From Pseudomonadales bacterium (lineage in GTDB: Bacteria > Pseudomonadota > Gammaproteobacteria > Pseudomonadales > Azotimanducaceae), in the NCBI GenBank assembly GCA_017642855.1, contig JAEPOO010000001.1, positions 2,271,469-2,335,468 on the forward strand: 64,000 nucleotides of DNA. Direction: 5' to 3'. This document shows positions 1 to 8,958 of the stretch, one piece after another; positions within the stretch are counted from its first letter, which is position 1, and the number at the start of each line of letters is the position of its first letter. The notes beneath the pieces are model-generated. The model was not told the DNA's origin and did not search any database. It saw nothing but the letters and a program-made list of their open reading frames with translations. The position numbers and the translations under genes were made by a program.

Positions 1-234
1 GGTATCAATCATGCCCGCGACCTGAGTTTCCTCCGCAACATCTGTTTGGATAAATCGCACCCGCTCTCTATAACCCTCATCACACGCATGCTTGAGCGCT
101 GCCGCTCCGGTCTCCGGGTTGTAGTCAGCGATCACAACATTGGCGCCTTCCTCCAGAAAGCGCATCGACGTCGATAGCCCCATGCCACTGGCACCACCGG
201 TAACCACCGCGGTCTTTCCAGCAATACCTCTCAT
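1..234 (-). CDS. SDR-family oxidoreductase, N-terminal part (cut by window edge)
   Basis: Short-chain dehydrogenases/reductases oxidise or reduce alcohols and ketones with NAD(P)H. The 78 visible codons start MRGIAGKTAVVTGGASGMGL, which contains the classical TGxxxGxG nucleotide-binding motif on the first beta-alpha unit. An acidic residue after the second strand (VVIADYN) suggests NAD(H) preference. The remainder, including the catalytic YxxxK, lies beyond position 1. The ATG overlaps the stop of the upstream VOC gene in an ATGA junction, so the two are probably co-transcribed and translationally coupled. The substrate cannot be inferred. Confidence 0.85.
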   Translation of the reverse strand, partial: MRGIAGKTAVVTGGASGMGLSTSMRFLEEGANVVIADYNPETGAAALKHACDEGYRERVRFIQTDVAEETQVAGMIDT

Positions 235-770
235 GATGTGATCGGTGGTCGCTCCATGATCGCACCCTCCTCCGGCTGTCTGAACTGATGTCGATGTCGC
301 CAACTGGCAAACGCTGAAATAATACGCGGCGAATCATCGTGTATTTCCGTGAATCCGCCGGTCACTGATCGCGTGTCGTAGTAGGCCGCAAATACGCCAC
401 CTGCAGTCAGCTCACAGGCGCATTCAAAACCCATCGCTTCCAGTCTCGACTTGGCTTGTGACCACTCGGATTTGCGGACCAGGTAGGCGATGTGATGAAA
501 CCCCTCTGCGCCCTCAGCATACATATCCCGATAGATCGAGGGCTGGTCGTCATGTTGCTGAATGAACTGGATCATCAAATCGCCGAGGTAGCCAAAGGCA
601 TAGGTCACATCCGCTTCAACATCGGTGCCACGGTAGGTGAATCTTTCTGCCTTGTGATGTTCCGTCACAACAAACGGTCCTGCACCAAACAGCTTCGACC
701 ACTCTTCGCAGGAATTTCGCACATCTCTGACAAAGTAGGCGTGTTGGAATAAGGGATAACTTCCCAGCAT
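231..770 (-). CDS. VOC (glyoxalase/dioxygenase fold) family protein
   Basis: A 179-residue protein resembling the vicinal-oxygen-chelate superfamily, whose members bind a divalent metal and act on vicinal oxygen substrates (glyoxalase I, epimerases, dioxygenases). The start (HAYFVRDVRNSCEEW) and the mid-protein GFHHIAYLV look like the two beta-alpha-beta-beta-beta halves, each bringing a metal-ligand His. A later FTEIHDD supplies a likely metal-ligand Glu. It ends in an ATGA overlap with the SDR gene, so the pair probably handles one small-molecule substrate; which one is not visible. It is transcribed divergently from the DUF218 gene across a 58-bp gap. Confidence 0.75.
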   Translation of the reverse strand: MLGSYPLFQHAYFVRDVRNSCEEWSKLFGAGPFVVTEHHKAERFTYRGTDVEADVTYAFGYLGDLMIQFIQQHDDQPSIYRDMYAEGAEGFHHIAYLVRKSEWSQAKSRLEAMGFECACELTAGGVFAAYYDTRSVTGGFTEIHDDSPRIISAFASWRHRHQFRQPEEGAIMERPPITS

Positions 771-828
771 ATCTTCCTCTGTTTATCGGCAGTCTCAGTA
801 AGATACTGCAAATGTTAGACTTCGCGCT

Positions 829-1383
829 ATGCATGACGTACTTATCGTTCTCGGTTACTGCAACGACCCTGACGACCCAGTTTTTCAAGCCAGGGTAGAT
901 AGAGCCATTGAGCTACACGACAAAGGCATGGCACCCCAGATCATCATGTCCGGTTGCTGCAGCGACAAACTCGACATCAAACCAAAACAGTCTGAGGCCG
1001 CTGTAATGCGCGACTATGCTGTAGACCATGGCATACCAGCGTCAGCAATCCTGCTGGAGGAGGAATCCGTCGATACGCTAGGTAATTTCTACTTCACCAA
1101 AACACGCATTCTTGAACCCTGCAGCTGGTATCACGTCGGGTTTATCTCCACCCCTTGGCACACCTTTCGGTCTGACTATTTGGCGAATATGGTGCTCGGG
1201 CCGGCCTATGAGATAACGGGTTACGAATCGGCTGTACCCGCTGGTTGGACTGAGGCCGACAACGAACGTAGCGAAACCTACAATCGAGACATGCTCCAGA
1301 AGACGAAAACTCAGCTGGCGAACATCACACCGGGGGATCACGAAGCCATCGCGACTTACCTCGGAACACCACCGCGCGGATAA
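829..1383 (+). CDS. YdcF/DUF218-family protein
   Basis: A 184-residue protein with the DUF218 pattern: a hydrophobic first strand (DVLIVLGYC), the RVDRAIELHDKG helix, IIMSG, and a later EEESVDTLGNFYFTK segment. Family members include YdcF and SanA-like proteins. They have a Rossmann-like fold and are linked to envelope or nucleotide-like ligand functions, but the biochemistry is mostly unknown. There is no signal peptide, so it is probably cytoplasmic. No good Shine-Dalgarno sequence precedes the ATG, so the start is moderately sure. It is followed 30 bp downstream by the reductase gene on the same strand. Confidence 0.7.
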   Translation: MHDVLIVLGYCNDPDDPVFQARVDRAIELHDKGMAPQIIMSGCCSDKLDIKPKQSEAAVMRDYAVDHGIPASAILLEEESVDTLGNFYFTKTRILEPCSWYHVGFISTPWHTFRSDYLANMVLGPAYEITGYESAVPAGWTEADNERSETYNRDMLQKTKTQLANITPGDHEAIATYLGTPPRG

Positions 1384-1413
1384 GATCAAACAGGCATAAC
1401 TTAGGCAGGAAAA

Positions 1414-2415
1414 ATGGAAAACCGACAAGTATTAATCGACAGTCTCCCCGATGAAAAACTCTCTACTGATAACTACAAATTGGTCACAACCGAGGCACCC
1501 GTTCCAGGTGATGGAGAAGTGCTGTGTCGTACGCTTCTAACCACCGTCGCCGCTGGGAGTCGAGCCGGTCTACAGGGCAGCGCCAGCTACGCCGGTGCGC
1601 CACAAACCAACATCGTTATGAACAGTCATGGTGTTGCAAGAATCGAAGCATCTAACAGCGACAGCCTCAAGGTGGGTGATCTGGTCACCTGCCCTACCGG
1701 CTGGCAAGACTACAGTGTGCATGCCGCGAAACACTGTCAGCTCGTCTCTGACGATATCGATCTCGCTCACTACCTGGGCGCGCTGGGCACCAACGGACTG
1801 ACCGCTTATTTCGGATTACTCAGAGTCGGCGAACCCAGAGAAGGACAAACGGTGCTGATCAGCGCGGCGGCCGGAAGCGTCGGGCACATGGTCGGTCAAA
1901 TAGCCGCGATCAAGGGTTGTCGAACCGTTGGCACCACCAGCACGGATGAGAAGTGTGGACTATTGATGAGAGACCTGGGTTACGATGCCGCCGTGTCCTA
2001 TCGCAGCCCTGATTTCCGAGCGGATCTTAAAGCCGCATGCCCCGACGGGATCGATATCTACTTCGACAACACCGGCGGAGAGGTACTTGGAGCGGCACTG
2101 TTTCGTATGAACGAACACGGCCGAATCGTTTGTTGTGGTGTGGTCTCTCAGTACGACACCAGCCATCCCAGCGGCGGACCAAAAGGCGTCCCAGGTCTGC
2201 TGGTGAACAAGCGAATTCGAATGCAGGGCTTCCTGGTCTTCGACTACCTCAAGGACTATGACAAAGCGCGTGCTGAGATGAAGGACTGGATTAAGTCCGG
2301 CGAACTAAAGCCGGTCAACGACACGGTTGAAGGTCTTGAAAATGCACCCGACGCGTTCGTGAACCTACTAGGTGGCGGCAACGTCGGGACGCGAATCATC
2401 AAAATCGCCGACTAA
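1414..2415 (+). CDS. NADPH-dependent MDR-family oxidoreductase (CurA / prostaglandin reductase-like)
   Basis: A zinc-free medium-chain dehydrogenase/reductase of 333 residues that probably reduces the activated double bond of enones or 2-alkenals with NADPH. The GroES-like N-terminal domain covers about residues 1-120. It is followed by the Rossmann domain with AAAGSVGHMVGQIAAIKGC (residues about 150-170), the usual nucleotide-binding loop of this subgroup. The segment YFDNTGGEVL is also typical. No structural zinc cysteines are seen. A good ribosome site (AGGAAAA) precedes the ATG. It converges with the thioredoxin lipoprotein gene and the two stops overlap by four bases. Confidence 0.85.
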   Translation: MENRQVLIDSLPDEKLSTDNYKLVTTEAPVPGDGEVLCRTLLTTVAAGSRAGLQGSASYAGAPQTNIVMNSHGVARIEASNSDSLKVGDLVTCPTGWQDYSVHAAKHCQLVSDDIDLAHYLGALGTNGLTAYFGLLRVGEPREGQTVLISAAAGSVGHMVGQIAAIKGCRTVGTTSTDEKCGLLMRDLGYDAAVSYRSPDFRADLKAACPDGIDIYFDNTGGEVLGAALFRMNEHGRIVCCGVVSQYDTSHPSGGPKGVPGLLVNKRIRMQGFLVFDYLKDYDKARAEMKDWIKSGELKPVNDTVEGLENAPDAFVNLLGGGNVGTRIIKIAD

Positions 2416-3941
2416 CTGGCAGCGACCGCTCCATTGGGTAAGAGATTCGAGCAGTTTTGGGCCTCGGCACTTCCAGCAGGCTGTTCACTGCACAATGCCT
2501 GTATGGTCGCGTTGAACTCACCCGCTTCAAGCAACCGTGACTCACGCCAATCTGTCAGCTCGGCAGAGAGGCGTTGCAGTCGCCTGAAATTCCTTCCGGC
2601 CAACAACTGAGACTGATCATCAAATTCGCCCAACAAGGCAATTGCCTGCTGGTTTATGTGATCCTCGTCTTGCGGAGACATTCGAATGAGAGCGCGCACA
2701 TAATCGGTACCCCACTCAAATCGTGTAGCCTGTCCTTCAGCCGTGTCGTAGGCTTTCCGGCGCCAGGTAAGCGCTTCTCCGAACTGCGCCTCTCTTTCAG
2801 CGATACCTCCAAGACTTCGCATGAAGTAGTAAGGTGACGCTGATTTTTCGAGTTCCTCGATGAGCAGCATTTTCGCATCTGCGATCATCCCTGCCTGTCG
2901 ATAAACATGGGCCATCTGGTTCACCACACTCTGGCGTTCGAAGCTATCTGGTGTTGCTCTATCCACAGCCTCGATTTCGGCACGAATTTGATTTTGTATT
3001 TCATCGGGTAAGACCTCACCATGCCTGGTTAGCAAGTAAAGTCTGGGAAACCATCCGCTCAACTTCTCGGCTTTGGAGAGATTCTCAGCGAATCGAAGAT
3101 CAAAAGTTTGCTGCCACCACTGTTCTGCTAAGCCATCCCTTCGAGATTCCGGGACAACAGCGAGGACTTCTTCTGTCCAATAAGCCAGGGTGTCCCAGGC
3201 CGCCAATGTGAGCTCATCAGACGACAGAATCGTTTGGAGTTGGTCCGTCTCTGAGCCAGTGAGCACTGAGCCGTCCACATCCAGTTTGGCTAACAAATAC
3301 AGCATGAAGAATCGCGAACTCAACTCATCCTCGGGTGAATGCTCTGCCAGAGATGCAAACAAGGCTTGTCGATCTGCGTTCTCAGGTAAAGCAGACACAT
3401 CCTGGAACCAGGAGTAATAGGCCAGCTGACGAAAATCTGCATCAGTCAGGGTCGTTGTATCGTCAATGGCCATTTGAACAATGTCAGAGATGGGTCTCAT
3501 CTGGTTCAGACTGAGATCAAGGACGGCGTTGTATCGGGAGATATCAATATTTCCCGGCAGTCGGGTGAGCTCTTCTCTCTCAGGATTGAACACGATCATC
3601 GTGGGGTAGCCCATGACGCCGAACTTATCGCCCCAGGACTGAGCTCGCTCTGTATCTCCATCCAGGTAAACCGGAATAAAGAGGCGCGTCAGATTAATGA
3701 ACTCCTGACTCTTAAATACCGTGCTTTTTATTTCCTGACATGGGGGGCACCACACCGCACCCCAATAGAGAAAAATGGGTTTTTCTTCCTCTGCTGCCCG
3801 GGCGAATGCCGATTCAATGGTGCCGTCATACCAGACAATCGACGCGTCCTTGGTTTCCTTCTTAGCCGATAGCTGACTCGTCGTCGGTGCCTCTGAGCAA
3901 CCAGCGAGAAGCAGACAGATAATGGGTATCAATTTCTTCAT
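2412..3941 (-). CDS. Lipoprotein with N-terminal thioredoxin-like domain
   Basis: A 509-residue exported lipoprotein. The N-terminus MKKLIPIICLLLAGCSEAP has a lipobox (LAGC). A thioredoxin fold follows at about residues 35-150 with active site WCPPC (WGAVWCPPCQE) and a cis-Pro segment (MGYPTMIVF). It should act as a periplasm-facing disulphide reductase/isomerase or redox sensor. The remaining 350 residues are helical and TPR-like in feel, with no recognised domain. The ATG overlaps the stop of the upstream phytanoyl-CoA dioxygenase-like gene (ATGA), so the two probably form an operon. Confidence 0.8.
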   Translation of the reverse strand: MKKLIPIICLLLAGCSEAPTTSQLSAKKETKDASIVWYDGTIESAFARAAEEEKPIFLYWGAVWCPPCQEIKSTVFKSQEFINLTRLFIPVYLDGDTERAQSWGDKFGVMGYPTMIVFNPEREELTRLPGNIDISRYNAVLDLSLNQMRPISDIVQMAIDDTTTLTDADFRQLAYYSWFQDVSALPENADRQALFASLAEHSPEDELSSRFFMLYLLAKLDVDGSVLTGSETDQLQTILSSDELTLAAWDTLAYWTEEVLAVVPESRRDGLAEQWWQQTFDLRFAENLSKAEKLSGWFPRLYLLTRHGEVLPDEIQNQIRAEIEAVDRATPDSFERQSVVNQMAHVYRQAGMIADAKMLLIEELEKSASPYYFMRSLGGIAEREAQFGEALTWRRKAYDTAEGQATRFEWGTDYVRALIRMSPQDEDHINQQAIALLGEFDDQSQLLAGRNFRRLQRLSAELTDWRESRLLEAGEFNATIQALCSEQPAGSAEAQNCSNLLPNGAVAAS

Positions 3942-4885
3942 ATGCTCTTTGACTCAAAAACTTTAGCCGCGAAACCCTTAGCTTCAAAGTAAGGGGACAT
4001 ATCCCACTCAGGCCATCGGGAATTCGTAAGTTTTAGCGTTCGCTCCGTCCAGTAGTCATCACCAGGAAGCGGAATACCCAGACACGCAAGCTGCTCTGGT
4101 GAACCATGCGCGAGGATGTCTCCGAAGTCACGGCCATGGTGCTGTTGCCATACGTGGTAAGCAATCTTTTCGTTTCCGGAGGCTTTGTAGCCAACCGTCA
4201 TGGTGTACCTGTAACCATCTTGCAACGTCAGGTTCGTGCCGCGATGAAACGTATCGATACCATGGGCAACCAGAGTACCCGCAGGACCTGCTGCCGAGCT
4301 TTCTTTCGCTTTAAGCGCCTTTTGCTTGTCTGGATCTGCAGCGCCAATGCGGCCCGGTCCCAAAATTTTTTCGCTGACGGATTTTGGAACATAGTGAAGC
4401 GCGCCATGCTCGTCAGTGACATCAGTAATGTAAAAGATGAAGTCTACCGCACGATGCGCTGGATCATCCGATGGCACCAAAAGGGTATGGTTACCGAAAT
4501 CACAATGAAAATCCTGATCGTAATCCGTCTCCCCGGTGAACTTTGCCCAGGTATGCGACTGATAGAGTTGCACGGCAGGCACACCCAGCAGCGCTTTGGC
4601 GAATTCAATCAACGCCGGGTGAAGTGATATCAGATTAAGCTCGATACTCCCTTCATAGGGCAGCGTATCAATATTTTTAAACTGTCTTTCCCGAAACTCT
4701 CCGAGTACCCCGCCATTTTCAGCACGCCGAGTAACTGCCTGACCATCACTATCACCCCTGGTACCGTAGCGGCGTTCATAGTCCTGTCGGAGCGGCGCGA
4801 TTTCCTCTTCGAAAAAGAAACCGGGAACAATCGCAAATCCTTCTTCACGCCAAGCGCTTACGTGATCATCTGTGAAACGACTCAT
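3938..4885 (-). CDS. Phytanoyl-CoA dioxygenase (PhyH) family protein
   Basis: A putative Fe(II)/2-oxoglutarate-dependent hydroxylase of 315 residues. The double-stranded beta-helix motifs are visible: HxD in DFHCDFGNH, a distal His in VAHGIDTFHRG, and an Arg in GYRYTM that would bind 2-oxoglutarate. Family members hydroxylate fatty acyl chains or secondary metabolites; the substrate here is unknown. An in-frame GTG at 4921 would add 12 residues, but the ATG at 4885 (MSRFTDDH) fits the family start and leaves a 51-bp divergent control region before the metallo-hydrolase gene. It couples to the downstream thioredoxin lipoprotein gene. Confidence 0.82.
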   Translation of the reverse strand: MSRFTDDHVSAWREEGFAIVPGFFFEEEIAPLRQDYERRYGTRGDSDGQAVTRRAENGGVLGEFRERQFKNIDTLPYEGSIELNLISLHPALIEFAKALLGVPAVQLYQSHTWAKFTGETDYDQDFHCDFGNHTLLVPSDDPAHRAVDFIFYITDVTDEHGALHYVPKSVSEKILGPGRIGAADPDKQKALKAKESSAAGPAGTLVAHGIDTFHRGTNLTLQDGYRYTMTVGYKASGNEKIAYHVWQQHHGRDFGDILAHGSPEQLACLGIPLPGDDYWTERTLKLTNSRWPEWDMSPYFEAKGFAAKVFESKSI

Positions 4886-4936
4886 AGCGACACTATACTG
4901 GCTGCAGCACTCTTTATACACACAGGGAAGAAGAAC

Positions 4937-6235
4937 ATGTCCGAGCTACTCGAGCTGTCATCTGCGGTCATCGACGGTAAAAAAACTGAGGAGGAAGTAG
5001 GTCCGATGAACCGCGTGAACTTCCGACTCTCGGAACTCACAAAAAACATCGCAGTTGTCGAGGCTTTTTCCCACTGCGTCACATTCAAAACCGATGACGG
5101 TCTGGTCGCTTTTGATACCTCCGGCCCTTTGGGAGGACCAAAAGTGGTCGATGCGCTACGACAGTGGAGCAAAGATCCATTTAACAGTCTCGTCTATACG
5201 CACGGACATGTTGATCACGTCGGGGGATGCGGGGCATTTATCGAGGATGCTGAGGCTAAAGGCTCGCCAAAGCCAAGAGTTATCGGTCATGAAAACGTGC
5301 CGAAACGTTTCGATCGCTATGACTTTACTAACGGCTACAACATGGTCATTAACCAGCGTCAGTTTGGTCAGTTCTCTCGCAGGGGCTATCAAATACAGGA
5401 CGGTGAGACTTTTCTACCGGGATCATCACCGAAACCCGACACCACCTACTCTGACACCATGGATCTAAACGTCGGGGGTATGGACTTTCACCTCATCCAC
5501 GCCAAGGGCGAAACCGACGACCATACCTGGGCATGGATTCCGGAACATAAGGCAATCTGCGCCGGCGACTTCTTTATCTGGTGTTTCCCGAATGCCGGGA
5601 ATCCGCAAAAAGTGCAAAGGTATCCTGTCGAGTGGGCAGCAGCCATGCGTGACATGGCGAGCAAGGGCGCAGAACTCTTCCTGCCTGCACACGGCTTGCC
5701 CATAGAAGGTGAGGAACGAATTAAGGGTGTGCTCAACAGTGTCGCTGAGGCTCTGGAGTTTCTGGTGCGAGAGACCATTGAACGCATGAACGACGGCGCG
5801 CGCCTGAACGAAATCATTCACGAAGTTCAGATTGACCCAGCCGTCCTCGAAAAGCCTTATCTACGCCCGATCTACGATGAACCGGAGTTCGTTGTCAGAA
5901 ACATCTGGCGCATGTATGGCGGATGGTATGATGGTAACCCGGCACAGCTGAAACCCGCACCGGATTCAACCCTGGCGGCTGAGCTGGCATCGCTATCAGG
6001 AGGCAGTGAAAAACTCGCTGAGCGAGGCCATGAATTGATCGACTCTGACATAAGACTCGCTTGTCACCTGGTGGAGCTCGCGGCGCAGGCAGAGCCAAAC
6101 AATGCGGCAGTTCATGAACTCAGGGCTGCGGTCTATCAGCATCGCAGGGAAATGGAAACTTCACTCATGAGTAAAGGCATCTACGGCTCTGCCGTCAACG
6201 AATCAAAGGACAAGTTAGAACACACGAATGACTAA
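4937..6235 (+). CDS. Alkylsulfatase-like MBL-fold metallo-hydrolase
   Basis: A 432-residue metallo-beta-lactamase-fold enzyme. The zinc motif HxHxDH is present as [10 protein letters not shown] (about residue 93). Further ligand positions are in [11 protein letters not shown] and [12 protein letters not shown]. The C-terminal half resembles the dimerisation region of class III alkylsulfatases (SdsA1/BDS1 type), with [14 protein letters not shown] as a typical stretch, but the protein is shorter than those exported enzymes and has no signal peptide. Hydrolysis of a sulfate ester or related substrate is inferred. The start was placed at the ATG behind GGAAGAAG rather than the upstream in-frame codon. 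It overlaps the flavin oxidoreductase gene by 8 bp. Confidence 0.8.
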   Translation: MSELLELSSAVIDGKKTEEEVGPMNRVNFRLSELTKNIAVVEAFSHCVTFKTDDGLVAFDTSGPLGGPKVVDALRQWSKDPFNSLVYTHGHVDHVGGCGAFIEDAEAKGSPKPRVIGHENVPKRFDRYDFTNGYNMVINQRQFGQFSRRGYQIQDGETFLPGSSPKPDTTYSDTMDLNVGGMDFHLIHAKGETDDHTWAWIPEHKAICAGDFFIWCFPNAGNPQKVQRYPVEWAAAMRDMASKGAELFLPAHGLPIEGEERIKGVLNSVAEALEFLVRETIERMNDGARLNEIIHEVQIDPAVLEKPYLRPIYDEPEFVVRNIWRMYGGWYDGNPAQLKPAPDSTLAAELASLSGGSEKLAERGHELIDSDIRLACHLVELAAQAEPNNAAVHELRAAVYQHRREMETSLMSKGIYGSAVNESKDKLEHTND

Positions 6236-7247
6236 TTTTTCTGTACTGGATCTCGCACCCGTCAATGAAGGCAGCGAAGCAAAAGAAGCACTGCAAAACT
6301 CATTGAACCTTGCGCAGCAGTGCGAGCGCTGGGGGTACGAGCGCTACTGGGTCGCCGAACACCATAACATTCCAGGCATCGCTTCAGCCGCAACTTCAGT
6401 GGTGATGGGTTATCTGGCAGCTGGCACCGAGAAGATTCGTATTGGCGCTGGCGGTATCATGCTGCCCAACCACGCCCCACTGATGATTGCCGAGCAGTTC
6501 GGCACTCTGGCCTCAATCTATGGTGACCGGATTGATCTGGGTCTGGGACGTGCACCCGGCACGGACCAACTCACCATGCAGGCACTTCGAAGATCACTGA
6601 CGCAGGAAGTGGGCGATTTCCCTCGAGACGTCGTCGAGTTACAACATTATTTAAAACCACCACAGGAAGGCCAGAAGGTTGTCGCTACTCCCGGGGCAGG
6701 CACCCAGGTGCCACTTTACATCCTCGGCTCAAGTCTGTTCGGTGCGCAACTCGCCGCCATGCTGGGACTGCCATTCGCCTTCGCTTCGCACTTCGCACCG
6801 CGCGCCATGATGGAAGCGATGGAAATTTACCGAAACAGTTTCCAGCCATCGGAACAGTTGCAGCACCCGCATGTCATATTGGGTTACAACGTTTGCGCTG
6901 CTGATACCGCTGAGGAAGCAGACTTTCTTCGATCTTCATCACTGCAATCTTTCGTAAACCTCAGAAGAGGTACTCCTGGCAAACTGCCGCCACCTGTCAC
7001 GGACTTCGGCGACACGTTGACAGATTTGGAACAAAGGATGTTGAAAGACATGTCACGCTGCGCCGCAGTCGGCACAGTTGATATGGTGGAGGCCCAAATC
7101 AGGGATTTCCTTGCAGAGACGGGTGCAGACGAACTCATCATCGTCTGCTCAATCTTCGACCACCAGGCCAGGCTGAAGTCCTACCAACTGATGTCTGAGG
7201 TCGCAAAAAGAATAAACGCGACTGAGCAACAGGCGGCCGCGACTTAA
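6228..7247 (+). CDS. LLM-class flavin-dependent oxidoreductase (luciferase-like)
   Basis: A 339-residue bacterial-luciferase-fold monooxygenase or oxidoreductase using FMN or F420-like cofactors. It shows the YhbW-like pattern: [13 protein letters not shown] near the start, then [16 protein letters not shown], and [11 protein letters not shown]. Proteins of this subgroup are single-component oxidoreductases of unknown substrate. The gene begins 8 bp inside the end of the metallo-hydrolase gene, so the two products are made together. A sulfatase plus flavin monooxygenase pairing would suit organosulfur use, but that is inference. Confidence 0.85.
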   Translation: MTNFSVLDLAPVNEGSEAKEALQNSLNLAQQCERWGYERYWVAEHHNIPGIASAATSVVMGYLAAGTEKIRIGAGGIMLPNHAPLMIAEQFGTLASIYGDRIDLGLGRAPGTDQLTMQALRRSLTQEVGDFPRDVVELQHYLKPPQEGQKVVATPGAGTQVPLYILGSSLFGAQLAAMLGLPFAFASHFAPRAMMEAMEIYRNSFQPSEQLQHPHVILGYNVCAADTAEEADFLRSSSLQSFVNLRRGTPGKLPPPVTDFGDTLTDLEQRMLKDMSRCAAVGTVDMVEAQIRDFLAETGADELIIVCSIFDHQARLKSYQLMSEVAKRINATEQQAAAT

Positions 7248-7455
7248 GTCGAGGCTACCCAAGGAACTAAAGTTGCTGCTCGATCGCCTGCACCGGGCAT
7301 TCGACGGCCTCTTCCTGATCTTCAGGGAGCATACCTATCCAGAGCGGCAGCCGCACCAGTCGGATAAAGAATCGCCACTGCGATCTTTGAATCAGTACCC
7401 AATCAGATAATCCAACAGGTTGTGGGCCACAACAACCATTCCAAATCGTAGCAGT
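7248..7455 (-). other. Intergenic gap with gene-remnant-like minus-strand frames
   Basis: This gap lies between two convergent genes. On the minus strand, about 60 codons are open directly after the TGA of the membrane-protein gene and in the same frame. They end in LPEDQEEAVECPVQAIEQQL and a TAG near 7269. A second short frame encodes MVVVAHNLLDYLIGY. Neither has a credible start plus ribosome site. They may be decayed coding sequence or chance; no terminator with a T-run was seen. Confidence 0.3.
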
Positions 7456-8952
7456 TCACCCATCCTTTGAAACCGGGTTAGAACGACGGAAGAGGTACCA
7501 GCCGCGAGACTGATGCACAAAGCGCACTCGGGAATCGCCTGCAAACAATTTCTGCGCGAGTCCGTTATCTGATGAACGGATCAGGAAGTAGTCATAGAGA
7601 TAGCCCTCATGAGTATTAAAGTCAAACAATTCCGGATTGAACGCCAGACCGTCATAGATCCGGGATTCATCCTGGTTTTTGAAATAGACATTGAGAGAGC
7701 GATAAGCAGCAAAATTAAAATCAACTAAACCTTTATGCACAGACTGGTACCAGACAGGAAAATGCAAGTACGCCGGCGAGCGAGCAAATTCTGTAACCGC
7801 AACTTCAACCAAACCGAGCGCTCTTTTCTCTGGCTCCATGTAAGCCATCACTTCGTGAAAGCCGGAGGATTCTTTGTCGAAGCCATAACTCTTCATCGTC
7901 ATACGAGATAACTGCAGCACACCCACCAGCACTGGTATCAAAAGCAATACCTGTACAAACCTGGCGACGGATTCTGGGACCTCCTGATCTGCGTCTGCGA
8001 AAAGAAACAAAAAACACATAAGTCCGTATATCTGGAATCGTTCATAAGTGCCGAAGTTGGCAAACACGGTTGAAGGCACAAACAACATAAACGCCAGATA
8101 AAAGATCAAAGGCAGGACATTACAAGCTTTGATTTTCGGACGCACACCCAGCACGAAAGGAATGAGAAGGACAGCGGGCGCCAGTGCCATCGACATGATC
8201 GAATAGTCCATTGACAGCATATCCGGAGCAAACTTTGCTACGCGATGAAAACCCAATTGCCAATCGATAGGAATAGAGACGCTGCGCGGCTCAACGCTGC
8301 TTAGGATCCACCCGAGCCCTAAGGGAATAGAGACCATCAACGGAGCGACGCGCCCGAGCAGCGTGCGAATCTCCCAGGGAGCGCGCAAAGCCAGAAGCGA
8401 TGCGATGACACACGTGAACGCCAGGATAAGGAGATGGCCAAAAAAGAGGAACACCATCCAGGCAATCATCCAGAGCCAATGCACCTGTCCTTTGAGATAA
8501 CGCAGATAATGAACCAGAAACAGCACGCCAAACGGCGCGGCGACGATGAATGAAAGAAAACCCCACTCATAAGCAAAACCGAAGGGGACGGCCAGGAATG
8601 CCCCATCCAGTATGGCTGGTGCGTTGATCTCTCGCCGTAGCAGCAGAAGCGCAATCACCAGACCGACAACCGACAGACCAATCACAATTTTTCCGGCCCA
8701 AACAACGCCGAAGATCGGTGTTAATAGCCAAACCAGCCCGTAACCGGTCCAGTAAGGTCGAAACCAGTTAAATGCGAACATATCTGCAAACACGAAGCTG
8801 CCGAAGTGCACTTCATGCAACACCATGACCGACGCCACATGCTGAGGCAGATCAGTCAGAGGAGGAAACGTTGGAATCAGAACCGGCAATGCACACAGCA
8901 GCGCGGCTGCGAGCATATAACGACGAATAGTCCTATCGGCGACGGATAACAA
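7456..8952 (-). CDS. Uncharacterised polytopic membrane protein (GT-C-like layout)
   Basis: A 498-residue integral membrane protein with roughly ten hydrophobic segments in the first 350 residues and a soluble C-terminal part of about 130 residues. The first extracytoplasmic loop contains FPPLTDLPQHVASV, with Asp and His in the place where GT-C glycosyltransferases carry their acidic catalytic loop. That resemblance is only in layout, so a lipid-linked-sugar transferase role is speculative. The soluble end is rich in aromatic residues. It starts 6 bp after the stop of the acyl-CoA dehydrogenase gene and may share its transcript. Confidence 0.65.
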   Translation of the reverse strand: MLSVADRTIRRYMLAAALLCALPVLIPTFPPLTDLPQHVASVMVLHEVHFGSFVFADMFAFNWFRPYWTGYGLVWLLTPIFGVVWAGKIVIGLSVVGLVIALLLLRREINAPAILDGAFLAVPFGFAYEWGFLSFIVAAPFGVLFLVHYLRYLKGQVHWLWMIAWMVFLFFGHLLILAFTCVIASLLALRAPWEIRTLLGRVAPLMVSIPLGLGWILSSVEPRSVSIPIDWQLGFHRVAKFAPDMLSMDYSIMSMALAPAVLLIPFVLGVRPKIKACNVLPLIFYLAFMLFVPSTVFANFGTYERFQIYGLMCFLFLFADADQEVPESVARFVQVLLLIPVLVGVLQLSRMTMKSYGFDKESSGFHEVMAYMEPEKRALGLVEVAVTEFARSPAYLHFPVWYQSVHKGLVDFNFAAYRSLNVYFKNQDESRIYDGLAFNPELFDFNTHEGYLYDYFLIRSSDNGLAQKLFAGDSRVRFVHQSRGWYLFRRSNPVSKDG

Positions 8953-8958
8953 AAAGGT

